Source of the DNA: Gavia stellata
Taxonomy: Eukaryota; Chordata; Aves; Gaviiformes; Gaviidae
Reading direction: 5' to 3'
NCBI RefSeq assembly: GCF_030936135.1
Contig: NC_082595.1
Coordinates: 111,554,334 to 111,618,333, forward strand
Length of the DNA stretch: 64,000 bases
The position numbers and the translations under genes are program-made. The notes beneath the pieces were generated by a model, which searched no databases, had not been told where the DNA came from, and saw only the letters and a list, made by a program, of their open reading frames with translations. Position 1 is the stretch's first letter, and each line of letters starts with the position of its first letter. Of this stretch, positions 27,628 to 39,477 are shown piece after piece.

Positions 27628-30600
27628 GTAAGTCCCTCTGCCTGCTGGCTTGTCCCCCGCCATGGGCAGCACCCATGGGGGTAGCACCCATGGGTGCTGT
27701 GCCAGCTGCATCCCCCCGCACTGGGTGGGCACCCTCCTCCCTGTGCCGGTGTTGGGGTTTGGGGTCTGGGGGGGGCTTTGGCTGCCGGTCGCTCCCAAAC
27801 CTCGAGGGGAAGGTGCCACCTGCTGTCACTGTCCCTCCTCCTTGGGCACCCCCCAGGGACACCATCGGACAAGATGGTCCCGAGGGAGGATGCAGACCCC
27901 AAATCGGCTGCCAGCCTGATGGGGTCAAGGCTGCGACAGCCCAAGGAGGGTCCCAAGAGGGTCCCAAGACCCCGAGCATCACCAGCTTTCCTGCTCCCAT
28001 GGCTTGTGGCATCACTTTCCCCACCTACGCCAACCCTGGACCCCTCCCAGACCCCCACCCTATCTCCCAGGAGCCACCAAAATCCCCCGCTGAGCCCCAT
28101 CAGGATGGGATCAGCTTTGGAGATGGCCAACAAGCCACGGTGTTTCGGGGGATCAGGCATCAGGCACCCCACAGCCCCTCTCAGCCTCTTATTTGCTTCC
28201 AACACTGGATGGAAAGAGCCAATAAATAGCATTGTTGGGGTTTTTTTCCAGCCCCTAATCCTTTCTTTTCCCCTCCGCCGAGCCGTGGCCGGGCTCTGGC
28301 TGGCAGCATTTCTTTCCCTCCCGTTCCCCCTCTGCCGCAGGGGGATTATCCATCACCTCTCCCCCGCCTGCTCGCCTATTTATTAGCGATGATAAATCAC
28401 AGCGGGTTGAGACGTCCACCCGAAAGGAACCAGCAGCTCGGGAAGCCCTCAGGGCTGGGAAATGTCGCCCCAAAACCAGGGGAGACCAGAGACTTCCAGG
28501 GCTCCGCGGAGAGGCTGGAGCAACCCCAGTGCCACCCCCTTGCTGGTAAAGCCTTCTGCAATCACACATCGTTGGCACCAAGTTTTGGAGCACAATCTCC
28601 CCGGTTTTGCCCCGAAATGCTGTTTTGCAGTCTGAAGGCACCAGCGTCTCTGCAGGGACCCCCCCTTTCAGCTCGGTCCTGCTTCTGGAGCTGCATTTTG
28701 CTCTGTCTTCCCTGGCCAGCAACATGGAGAGGAGGTGGGATGGTTGGTGGCTCGTGGGTCCCGTGCAAGGTTGTATCTCAAAGCAAGAGTGGTTTGAACC
28801 AGGAGCAGAGGAACCCGGGGGCTTTTGAGGCTCAGTTTCAGCTAGAAGAAGCGTCGTGGTGGGATTTGATACAACCCTCCACCATTTCCAAAGCAACGGT
28901 CAAGGAAGTCCCATCAGCGACGTGGCTGATCCGCCCTTCAGAGGTAGAAATAGGAGATGCCCCTGAAGTTACAGGCGTGCCTGCACCAACATCGCAGGTG
29001 CCAGGGCAGCACGGGGACCAGCTGATGGAGCTGGTCCTCAAGATGTGGACGAATCACCTACATCCTGGTCCCCAGAGTCATCTAGGGATGGTGCAAACCC
29101 ACGGTGGCACCGTTAGTGCCGACCAAAGATGGGAAGGAGCCTCCCCCCGGTAGTTTCGGCACTGGACGTGGAGGAGCATTGGCTGGCGTTTGCCGAGGAC
29201 TCCCAAAACACTGTGAGCAGAAGCCATTTCCATGTGAATTAAGAGCACAGCACGATGGCCGAGGACCTGGGATGTTCCTGGGGCTGTTTTGTGGATGAGT
29301 GATAGGACCACTGACGGTCCTCAGCCTGACGCCGGGGGTGATTCCTCTTGGACGCTATTAGCTGGTGCTCAGCAGAGCTGTTACCTGCACGTGATCCACC
29401 AACGCAGGGCACTGTCAGGACACCGTCCATCAGCCATAGACCCTGCCAAAGCCTTGGAGATCCCAGGACAGGATCTTGGCTCAGCACTAGATGCCCTCGG
29501 TGCCTCCACAGGGACCCTTGTAGGTGTCCCAGCCGACAAGACCCTCATCACCACCTCACTTTGGGACAACTATTGTTCTTTTGTCTTTTTATCTGAAGAG
29601 CCTGGCTGCCCTCGGGGATGGAAATAGCCAATTGCTGCAGAGCCACGTGCTTGAGCTGCAGCCCTGAGACACCACGTTGGGACTTGTAGCACCTCTCACC
29701 TGGCGAAGTTAAGGAACCCATGGTGGAGAAGGTCTTTGCAAGGGTTTTGGTCTTGCAGATGGCCTTTAGCAATGAGACACGCCAACGTGCTTCAACATGG
29801 GGTCCCCTGGCTGGTGTTAAGCGTTTAAAAGAGCCCACCATGAAGATAATGTTGGGATGGAGACACTCCAAGGTGAGGGACAGCAACCCTTCCCTTCTGG
29901 GCCCTCCAGCCCTGGTTTCTTCGGGTGTTTATTCAGTTTGGTTCTTCTACGATATTCTCCTGGACGATTTCCCCTGGGTGCTGGTTTTGGTGGTACCAGC
30001 TTCCTTGGGGCTATCACCCCACAGCGGTGCTGGGTCTGTGTCCTGCCTTGGTGGACGAAGCCTCCTGGAAAGGGATGAGACCCAAACATGGCGGGATGCA
30101 CCCATAGGTGCTGAGGAAGCCCGATGGCACCTCTTGATGAGGCTGCTCTTCATGGCCTTTGAAGGGACATGGCGACTGGGGCGGGTTCCTGGGGGCTGGG
30201 AGGAGGCAGTCGTCACACCTGGCTTCAAGGAAGGCGTGAAGGAGGATCTGGGAATCATGGAATCACTATGGTTGGAAAAGACCTGTAAGATCATCAAGTC
30301 CAACCATCAACCCAACACCACCATGCCCACTAAACCATGTCCCGCAGTGCCACGTCCACACGTTCCTTGAACACCTCCAGTGATGGTGACTCCACCACCT
30401 CCCTGGGCAGCCTCTTCCAATGCTTCACCACTCTCTCAGTAAAGAATTTTTTCCTAATATCCAGTCTGAACTTCCCCTGGTGCAATTTGAGGCCGTTTCC
30501 TCTTGTCCTGTCAAAGGAAGCTATGGGCTGGTCAGCCTCACCCCATCCCTCGGGGAGGTGGTGGAGCACATCATCCTGCAAAGCATTTCCAAACGTATGA

Positions 30601-31971
30601 AGGACAAGAAGGTCATCAGGAGCAGCCAGCATGGATTTATGAAGGGGAAATTGTGCTTGACCAACCTGATAGGTTTCTGCAGTGAGACAACCAGCTTGTC
30701 CTGACTTTCATCAGGCTTTGACATTGTCTCCCATGACATCCTCGTAGACAAGCTGCTGAAGCACAGGACAGATAAATGGGCAGTGAGGTGGACTGAAACC
30801 CGGAGGACCTTGACATCTTCATTAATGACCAGGATGATGTGGCAGAGGCACCCTCAGCAATTAGCAGGTGATGCAGGAGTGGAGGGTAGACCGCAGGGTC
30901 GTGCTGCCATCCAGAGGAACCTTGCCAGGCTGGAGACATGGGCTGGTAGGAACCCCATGAAGTACAAGAGCAAAGTCCTGCCCCTGGGGACGAACAACCC
31001 CAGGCACCAGGACATGCCATGGGCACGCAGCAGAGGCCCCTTCCCACCTCCGCCGTCCCGTGACTCGGTGATTTTTTGGGCTCATGCCTGGCTGAAGGAC
31101 CCAGCAGTGCGGAGCATGGGGTGGTGGGATGGGAGCAATGGGGAAGTGTGGAGTATGTCCAGCGCGGAGCAGAGCCTGGCTAGGGAGGGTCGGGAGAGGG
31201 ATGTTGAGCAGCTGCCATGGCTCCCCAGCATCTCCACCACCACCACCACCACCTCTGGGATCCCAGGAACGGGTTTTGGGAGGGGACACCTCACCGAATG
31301 AGGCCAGGCAAGGGCTGATGAGCTACTGGCACCTTTCCATGGGTGTCTTCCAACGCGTTGCATCGCTGGACGAGTTGGAAGTGGGGGGATGCCCAAGCAC
31401 CTGGCATTTGGGGTACACTGCCTGGCACTGCCCGGTGTCCCTCAGTCCCAGGGGGACCAACACCCACCTGATGCCCATCCCTGTGTCTCCCACGCAGGTC
31501 TGCATCCTGGAGTGCGAAGGCGAAGCCGTGCCGCGGGCCACCTGGGAGATGTGTGCCGCCGCCAGCCGAGCTGCCCCACGGCCCCGTGACCTCCAGGACG
31601 CCGGCGATCCCTGGCACGTGGCGGCGGTGCCGGCGGTGCCGGTGAGCCCGCTGCAGGTAAGCGAGCTGCTGCGGCGACGGGAAGCCGAAGACGAAGGCGT
31701 CGAACCGGCGCCGGGCGCCTTCCCGCAGCCACCTGAGGACATTTCCCGACGACTCGGCGGTTTCCCGCGGGGGACGCGTGGCTCGTGGCCGGCGCCAACG
31801 GCCAGGGGGGTGCAGAAGCGATACGGGGGCTTCATCGGGGTCCGCAAGTCAGCGAGGAAGTGGAACAACCAGAAGAGGTTTAGCGAGTTCCTGAAGCAGT
31901 ACCTGGGCATGTCGCCCCGCTCCAGTGAGTACGACATTGCCGGCGGCATCAGCGAGCACAACGAGATCTAA
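27508..31971 (+). CDS. PNOC: PNOC, prepronociceptin (opioid-family neuropeptide precursor), 197 residues
   Basis: Coding exons are 27508-27627 (40 codons, donor CTC|GTAAGT) and 31498-31971 (acceptor CCCACGCAG, ends TAA). The precursor has a signal peptide (about 1-19, [19 protein letters not shown]), six cysteines at 21, 25, 28, 42, 46 and 59 in the opioid-precursor pattern, and an acidic spacer. The peptide [17 protein letters not shown] (149-165) is flanked by Lys-Arg at 147-148 and 166-167, so prohormone convertases can release it. A 30-residue tail starting [13 protein letters not shown] follows. Nociceptin acts on the NOP receptor (OPRL1) after secretion by the regulated pathway. Tyr1, where mammals have Phe1, is usual for non-mammals. 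An extra LGGF after Arg-Arg (126-129) lies upstream. Intron 2 is 3.87 kb and contains a rearranged CR1. Confidence 0.97.
30250..31020. mobile_element. CR1 LINE, 5'-truncated, with its 5' part inverted (PNOC intron 2)
   Basis: From about 30,250 to 30,515 the minus strand is the 3' end of an avian CR1: C-terminal ORF2 ([27 protein letters not shown]) and the 3' UTR ending in ATTCC/ATGATTCC-type words. From about 30,517 to 31,020 the plus strand carries an upstream part of the same ORF2 ([67 protein letters not shown]), in opposite orientation and with an internal deletion. Frames are broken, so it is inactive. Confidence 0.85.
31498..31971 (+). CDS. PNOC: PNOC coding exon 2 (spacer, nociceptin and C-terminal peptide)
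   Basis: This single open exon of 157 codons holds Cys42, Cys46 and Cys59, the processing sites and nociceptin. The last codons read [14 protein letters not shown] donor-like CCA|GTGAGT at 31922-31930 lies in the codons for Pro-Arg-Ser-Ser-Glu, close to where mammalian precursors change to a different C-terminal sequence, so alternative splicing to another last exon is possible here. Confidence 0.95.
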   Translation, partial: VCILECEGEAVPRATWEMCAAASRAAPRPRDLQDAGDPWHVAAVPAVPVSPLQVSELLRRREAEDEGVEPAPGAFPQPPEDISRRLGGFPRGTRGSWPAPTARGVQKRYGGFIGVRKSARKWNNQKRFSEFLKQYLGMSPRSSEYDIAGGISEHNEI

Positions 31972-32291
31972 CGGAGACCCGCGCCGCCCGGCTAGGTCCG
32001 CCATGGCCAAAAAAGTCAACCCTCTACCCCTCTACACCACATGTCCATAGGTGCAAATTAAAAAGGGGGGCAAAAAAAATTGGAAACGGCTTGAAAAATG
32101 CCGAATTGGAGACTGGGGAGGGATGCTGCGGGCGGCCGTCGGCATCTCGGCATCTGGAGGTTGCTCGGGGAAAGGCCCTTTGCCGTCAGCCCCCCGCCCA
32201 GGGAGGATGGGCAAAAGGGTTTTGTCCTCGACACCAAAGAGGTCTGAAGGATGGTCCAGACCCCCCCCAAAAAGCAGGAAAAAAAAATCAG

Positions 32292-32297
32292 AATAAA
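32292..32297 (+). terminator. Candidate PNOC polyadenylation signal
   Basis: AATAAA lies about 320 bases beyond the PNOC stop, at the entry to an AT-rich stretch (about 32,280-32,440) that contains several further AATAAA-like words, so the precise site is uncertain. Confidence 0.45.
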
Positions 32298-32674
32298 TTA
32301 AGAAAAATTTTAAAATAAAAAAATTAAAATTTAAAAATTTTAATTTTTTAAATTTTAAATAAAAATTTATATTAAATTAAAATAAATAAAATAAATTAAA
32401 ATAAACTAAAATAAATTTTAAAATTAAAATCAAGCAGAACCTTTTTCTTTTGGAACTGAAAGAATTCCTCCCCAAACCCTCCAGCTTCACATTGCCAAAC
32501 TGAGGAGCGGGTTAACCCCGCGCTGCCGCTCCCCGGGGACCAGCGTCCCCCCCGCCCGCCGCCAGCCCCACCCCGGGACGCTGGGAGCCCCCAGCCCCTC
32601 TACGCTGCAGCTGCCGAGGCCGCCCAGCCCCACCCCAACACCCCCCCCAAATCTACAATTTGGGAGCATTTTAA

Positions 32675-32945
32675 ATTTTTTCCCCTTTATTTTTTTATTC
32701 TTTTTCCTTTTTTTGTTTCCCCGGGTGGCATCTCCCTAAATTAGGGGATGCACCCCCGGCCCCGCAGCCCCCGGGAGAGAGCCCCCCGCTCCCTCCGCTC
32801 TCGGCTCAGCTGCCTTTTTTTTTCCTTCTTTTTTTTATTCTTCTTCTATTTTCTTCTTTTGTTTTTTTTTTTTCTCTTTCTTTTCTTTTTCTTCTTTTTT
32901 TCCTTTCTTTTCTCTATTTTTTTTTTTATTTTTATTTTTTTATAG
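32675..32945. repeat. Polypyrimidine (T/C) low-complexity tract
   Basis: The tract consists of T runs with scattered C, densest at 32,815-32,942 (TTCTTTTTT-type words). It gives a Phe/Leu-rich open frame on the plus strand that is not a gene. It may represent unstable sequence between PNOC and ZNF395. Confidence 0.9.
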
Positions 32946-35900
32946 CGTTCCGGCACCGCATCCCAGCACCTTCCGCCAGGCACAGGCAAAATTAACCCTG
33001 CTCCTGTCCGCCCCGGCAGCCTCCATCCTCTCTCTGACGGACCCCAAAGCGCTTCAGACTCGCACGCGTTCAGAAATCACTTTGCTCTTCACTCACTAAG
33101 CCCGATTTAAACCAGGACCCGACGAATTTCGGCCTCCGCCGGCGACGGGAGCGAGATGCCACGGGGAGTGGGGGGAGAGGACCGCGAGGAAGCGGGCGGA
33201 AATTTAAAATAAGGGGAAAAAAAAAGGGGAGTTTTGCCAAAAAAATTGGATTTGGGGTTATTTTTCTTTCTTTTTTTGGGTCGGCCGCTGTGAAAAAGCC
33301 ACCTTGGATCCAGCGGAAAATCAGCCCCCACCCCGCATTCCCAGTGCCTTCCCCGGCAGCGCTTGGCATCCACCGGCCGGGGCTTTCGGCTTCCCATGGG
33401 ATTTACTTCCAGCTTTTCGGATGGGGGATGCCGCGGGGGTCACGTCCCATCGTGGCCCCGTCCCCACGGGCATGACCCAACGGCCACAGCGCCGGGGACC
33501 AGCTCCCACCCCAGCGCCCAGAAACCACCTGGAAATGTTTATTTTTCAAATTTCTTTTCCTTTTTTTTTAAATTTTTTTCTTTTTCCCCTTTTTTGAAGC
33601 GTTTTCCTTAAAGTTTTGGAAAGCCTCCGGGGTTGACTTCTTTGCTCAGCAATACAAACCGCGCGCGTGTTTTCGTTGCGTGTGTCCCGTGTCCCTCCCC
33701 ACCCTCGCCCCTCCGGCATGCATCGCGTCCCAGTCCCCGCGCCGGGATGCGGTTTTTTTCCGTGTCGCTCCCAGGAGGATAATCGGAGCCGGTTGATTCT
33801 CCTGCCTAATTTGCTACCCAAAAAAAGCAGACCCCGGGAGCGACTTCTTCGCCCGGGTCTCACCCGCAGCGCTGCCCTTCACTGTTTGTAAAAAAAAAAA
33901 ATAAAAAAAATAATATAATAACCCCTACGGAAAAAAAATAGAAAAAAAAAAAATAATTCCGAGATCTTGTTCTTTTTAATTGTTTCATACAAAGATTTCT
34001 CCATTAAACTTGTACATAGCAAAAGGATTAATAAATTAGTTTACTGTTTCTACGATATTATTGCGACTGGCGACCGTCACTTGGGTCAACGCTTGCAGAG
34101 CAGGTCCCTGCTGCCCCCCCTGCCATGGGGGGGATCGAATTGCCCCGCTCACCTGGGGAATAGCTTGGGTTTAGGGGAAAAAAGGGAGATTTTTGTAAAT
34201 TTGCATTATTTCCAGAGCGGGGGCTTTTGGGAGGGTGGAAATCCCACCTTGCGTGGGCCACCACAGAGCTGGGGGGGGTCCTGCTGCACGCGCGCCCCGC
34301 AGCCAAAAATGGGATGGACCAGGGGGGTTATTTGGGGGGAAAAAAGGGATTTTCGGGTTTAAGAGAGAAGGGGAATTTCTGCCCGGCTCTGTCGCACCCA
34401 GAACCCTTTTCCCCAGGGATAACAAAGGCTCCAGCGCCCACAGCCCCCCAACATCTGCGACTCCACTGGAAAATTCAGGGGTTCACCTCCCTCACCCCCG
34501 CTCCCGGATTTGGGGAGAGGAGCGGCATGGCCGGCCAAGTGCCTGGGCGCTATTTTTAGCATTGCCATAGAAACGGTGCGGAGGGATGCGCGATGGCCAT
34601 GCCGCCGGCTGGCCCCAGCGTCCCCAGTTGGGTCCCAGTATGCAAACTGGGTTAACGCTGGGTGACAGACCAGCCCCGGGCAGCGAGGCGACGGCTGCTG
34701 CTGCTTTTTTTGGCTAACGAGAAAGAAAGGGGCCTTGGCAATTAAAAAATTAATTGGGGAAAGACTTTGGCTGGCAGGTTTGCTTTGGGGCCCGGGGGTC
34801 CCCGAGCGTCCCTGCGGGGCGGGGGGGCTCAGGTCCGGGCGCAGCCGTTGCCCTGCAGAAATCGGAGGAATTGTGTTAATTTGGTGCCTGTCGGATGCAA
34901 TTTTTAATAGCGTATTTTTTTTTCCCCTCCTCCCCTTTCCCATGCAGGGGAGGCACCGCTCCCCTCCGTCCCTTTCCCCTTTTTTCCCTTTTCCAGCTCC
35001 TCTTTCACCTCAACACGCCTAAAAAAAAAAAATACATATGACATTATCCAGGGTTTGGCTGGGGTTTTTTTTTTGCATCAAAAGGCAACTTTTCGGCTCA
35101 ACGTTCGACCCGCAGCAAGTGAGCGCTCCGGGACACCAGACTTTGCAGGGTCCCCCGCAGCAGGACACCGATTAAAAACCCACCGGGTTTAGCACATATT
35201 AACCCCTCCCTGCAGCTTCCAGGTTAAAAAGTTGATGGATTTGGGGTTTTTTTGGGGGGAGGAAAACAAGGGGAAAAAAAAGCACGCTGGTGCCGGAGGG
35301 AGCGGCACTGCCATGGCGGCTGCCAGCGCCGGGCGGACACTGCTATCTAGTGGTGCCAGAAATGGTTGTGCCAAGGGGCTCCCCGAGCTGGGGGGGAACA
35401 TCTCGGGGTGGGGGCCGAGCAGCCGCGAGCGGCGGCAGAAAGTGTCCCCACCTCCGCATCGGGGGAGACGGGGGGTCCCTGGGGGGTCCCCTGGGACGCG
35501 GGCTATAAGGACAAGGCAGAGGCAGCGAGCTCTCAGGCAACTTTTCTTTTTATTTCTTATAAAATATATTTCATATTGCTGCTGTAAAAATTACATTTCA
35601 CATTTTTAATTTTTAAAATTTTTTTTCCCCTCTTTTTTTTTTTTTTTCCCCTTACAATAAAAATAATACTTGGAAGACAGCTGAGAAAAGCTCCAACAAG
35701 ACAGAAAATTCACTGACACGGCATCGTCCCCAGGCGGCCGGTGGCCCCACGGGGGCACAGCGCCGGTGACGTGCGTCCCCAACCCCGTCCCCGCTCCCCG
35801 CGACGCCTCCACCAAGCCTCCCGCCGATGGCAAGGGGGCACCAAGTGACAACGTGGGGTCACCCAGCGCTAAACCGATTTTTGGGGTCCGACTACCCCCC

Positions 35901-38900
35901 CCAACCCCACCAGAGCGGGGTGGGCAGAGTGTCCCGGCTGGAGAGGGGGGAGCAGCCTCCAATTAATTAGTGCCCAGTTAAGAGGTTCCTATATACATAC
36001 ATATACATGCTCCGGGAGACAGGCAGATGGATGAGGGAAAACTCTCCAAGGTGGATTTACGGGGGGGCGGTTACCCGCGGTTGGGGCCGAAGAGGAGTTT
36101 TCTTGAGACCAGTGAGACTCAAGGGTCGGGAGGAAAAGTCCAACGGTCGGGAGGCGGCTGGAAGTGAGTTAAAAAATAATAGGAAAGGGAAATAATAGGG
36201 AAAGGAGCAAAAAAATAATTATATATCCAATGCCAACCAACCCGATAGACACGGTGGAAGCCTGCTGTCGTTTCTGCAAAAATACGAGAAGGTTTTTCTG
36301 TTTTAAAGTGTAAAAATTCCAAAATACTCCCAAACCAGAAGGAAAAACAAACCAAAAAACTAAAACCCAACCCACCCTGCACCAGTTTCTCCATTAAAAA
36401 TAAAAAGCCAAGAGAAAAGAGCCGCGAGCACAAGGACAATATTGTCCGGTTAAGTCTGTACCGCAGAAAGCCCTCGGAAAAGAAGCTGTAGGCGCCTCCC
36501 GCCCCCCCATAAAACAACGCTGACAGAAAAGACTCCGACGCGAGGTGATCCCCGCCGGCTGCCGGGCAGTAAGTGCTATGCGCTGCGGGAGGAGGAGGCA
36601 CTGCAAGGGCTGGGGGGGCAGGGTCCCCCACATTTGCTGGGGGGTGTCCCGCCAGCCCCCCGGGATGCTGCACGCCGCACGTGCCTGCTTGTTCCAAAGC
36701 CATCGAAACCTTTTTCTTCCTTTTTATATATATATATATTTTTTTTTTTTTTAAAAAAGATTTTTAAGAGAAAAGCAGAAAGATTTTAGCTTTATCTTTC
36801 AGACACCCGAGCTCCCGCCAGTGAAAAACCTGATCTCTGAGGCAGATTTGCGCTGGGAAGGGCCGGGGGTGTCTGATGCTACACCCCTGTTTTGGGGGGG
36901 CGGGATGAATCCCCCCCTCCCGGGGCCGGGGTGATGCCGCACCCCGATGCCAACCCTGGATGGCTTGTTTGACATTTCCTGAGTGATTTTGCTGGGAGCC
37001 GTGGGAGCTGAGTGGTGTCTGGCTAGCGCTGGCGCGGATCCGGCTCCGCCTGACGCTGTTTGGGGCAGAAAGGGCATAAAAAGCAAGAAGTAAAATCTCC
37101 GGTCCTGCCCGGGTCTCTCCGAGTCGTGGGGGCAAAGGCACAAGGTCTGAGGAAAGCACAAATTCACCCTTTTTTTTTCCCTTCTGTGCTCTGGGCGCTG
37201 CTTCGAGCCCCGTTTTTTAAAAAAATATTTGGAAAACGAAAATGCAGCGAGGCGCTGCGTGGGAGTTCCCAAAGCGCCGGCTCACTTCCAGAGAGGCACC
37301 AGCATCTCCGGCACCGCCGAAAACCTGCCCGCACCCCGGCATCACACGACCCTTCCCCAACAGAACAAACACGCTGAGCTCCGCGAGGCAACGCAGGACA
37401 GATAACGCCAGCTCGGCCATTCCAACGCCGGAGGTCAGACAGCAGCAAAGGCGTGGGGGCTTTTTTTGTATTAAAAAAAAAAAAACAAAACTATTTTTGA
37501 GTAGTGCAACAACCCCACCACGCAATTAATTGTTACCAGGGCTGTGGATGCAGAGCACCAACCTGCCATGCGCTTTGGAAAGTCTTTCTTGCAATAAAAC
37601 GCCCAACATGGCAACCTGCAAAGAGTCTCCGATGCTGGCGGGAGAGGAAAAGGCTTTTCCCGACATTTTGCTCCTCACCCCGCGCTCCAGCGGGGATGGG
37701 AGCCTGAGCGAGCAGCTCTCAAGGAGCAAAAGCTCTTCTCTTCGCCAGGATTTGAGCCGGACCTGCCCAGACCCACCCGGGGACATAACCCCGGCGGGGT
37801 CGCACCTGCCCGGGGAGTTTTGCTCCTGCTTTCCAGCGGCCAAATTTTTGCATCCGCCGGTTGGACACCGGAGAAAAGATCAGGTTGCGGGACGATATCC
37901 TGTTTATATGTACAAAATTACAAATGAGCAACAACAAAAAGTACCCAAACACATCGACAAGCACTAGTACTACATATCTCAACCCGCTTTGCCTGCCCAC
38001 ACAATCCCTTCAACAACGAGGCTTGCGGCAATCCGGGAGCAATATCGGACTCTCGCAGCCATTTGATTTGCTTTTATAAGGGAAGTTGAGTCTCAGCGCG
38101 GGGTCCTTACAAACACTCCGGGCTCAAGCCGCGTGCAGGGATTGCTCTCAGCTCGACGGCTGCAGGTTACGACCTATGATTATCAAAAATGCAGCAAAAA
38201 AAAAAAAAAAATAGAAATCCAAATGGCTGCCTGCCCCAGCGAGGGAGAAAGGTGAAGGGGCACTCCGGCTCCCCGGCCGCACGCACCCCAGCCTGACACC
38301 AAGCACAACACCCTGCCAACGATGCTGGTGTAGGTGGGATGGCCGCGACAGTGACAGGAAACCAGCAGCGATGCGGGTTGGGTAAATACATATTTTAAAG
38401 GATGGAAGTCAGAAAAGTGACTCCCCACCAGGCTCGATGGGATTCAAAAGGAAATAGTGAAGTGTTTTGCTGAATTGGGGCCATACGGTGATGCTAAGGG
38501 AAAGCCCGTCCCAGTCCTCCCAGCTGCCTTTACTGGTGGAATCATTAAATAAAAAAATAAAATTGCTCAGCCTAGTTTGAAAGACACAGCAAGGGCCACA
38601 ATATAGGTTTTCACAGAGCTAAGCAGACTCACGAAGCCTAAAATGAGAAGGAACACCAGGTTTTGCCTTAAAAATTCTCATAGTTTTCCTGATTAAAATG
38701 TTTTGGGTGGTTTTTTTCCCCCCTCAAATGCCTCCAAAAACGACGCGCTGGAACCGACCAGAAGCACGTGCAGGCTCAAGCTACCGGTGTGACGCGACAA
38801 GAGCAAAGACCACATCCACACAGGGAAAGAAACCTCCGACTCCTGCCCCGAGAACCGACTCGGCCTTGCTTGCGGCAACCCAACAGCATTTCTTTTTAAA

Positions 38901-39365
38901 GCTATAATAGTTACCGATCCCCTCCCTTACAGGGTACAAGGGATTTGCACTTTCTAGGTAGTCAAAGGACACGGGAAGCTGCCTCAACACCTCACCCCAG
39001 CCACGCTGCGACAGTTCGGGAGATTTTAGGGCTGATCTGGGAAATGCAGGAAGCTCTTTGGTCCCCAGATCGCCTACAATCTCCCCAAACCCCGAGGATC
39101 CGGCTTCCTTCCCTCCCAGCCCCAGCTTTTACCGTACAAAGGGAGATATTCTTCAGGTTTAAAAAAAAAGTTGGAAAAAGTTTTTTTTAAAAAAAGAGCA
39201 AACCCAGCAGATGTACAATATACAGAAGGAGGAATTTACACGCAGCTCTGGAGGTGTCTTCTGGGGTCACAGGAGGTACCTCCAAGGTCCCTGGTTGCAG
39301 CAGTGAGGGACTCCGGTGCTCCCCGGGCGGGAGCAGGGGAGGGACGCAGCACCGCGGTGCTGCGC

Positions 39366-39477
39366 TCAGTCCAGGAAGCGCTGGCAGGCTTTTTTCCACC
39401 GGCAGGCCGTGCACCACTGGTCCCGGTGCTCGATGCCGTACACCTTACGGCACTTTTTGGCTTCACCACGGACTTTC
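39366..39477 (-). CDS. ZNF395: ZNF395 last coding exon (C-clamp)
   Basis: After acceptor TTTTGTAG the exon completes an Arg codon and reads [19 protein letters not shown], then [17 protein letters not shown] and TGA. The four Cys/His-type ligands and basic residues form the C-clamp DNA-binding motif shared with SLC2A4RG, ZNF704 and some TCF isoforms. It is essentially identical to the human C-terminus as I remember it. Confidence 0.95.

Larger units (their letters stand above)
31972..39365. other. PNOC 3' UTR, intergenic DNA and probable ZNF395 3' UTR
   Basis: No coding exon is seen. The stretch holds an A/T-only patch (about 32,281-32,440), a long pyrimidine run (about 32,675-32,945), and further homopolymer-rich patches near 33,540-33,600, 33,888-33,960 and 36,723-36,760. 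ZNF395 runs towards this region, so the part just below 39,365 must be its 3' UTR. Minus-strand AATAAA words occur near 35,550, and UTR-like moderate-GC sequence occurs at 37,890-38,090 and 33,965-34,070. I cannot fix the 3' end. Confidence 0.45.
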
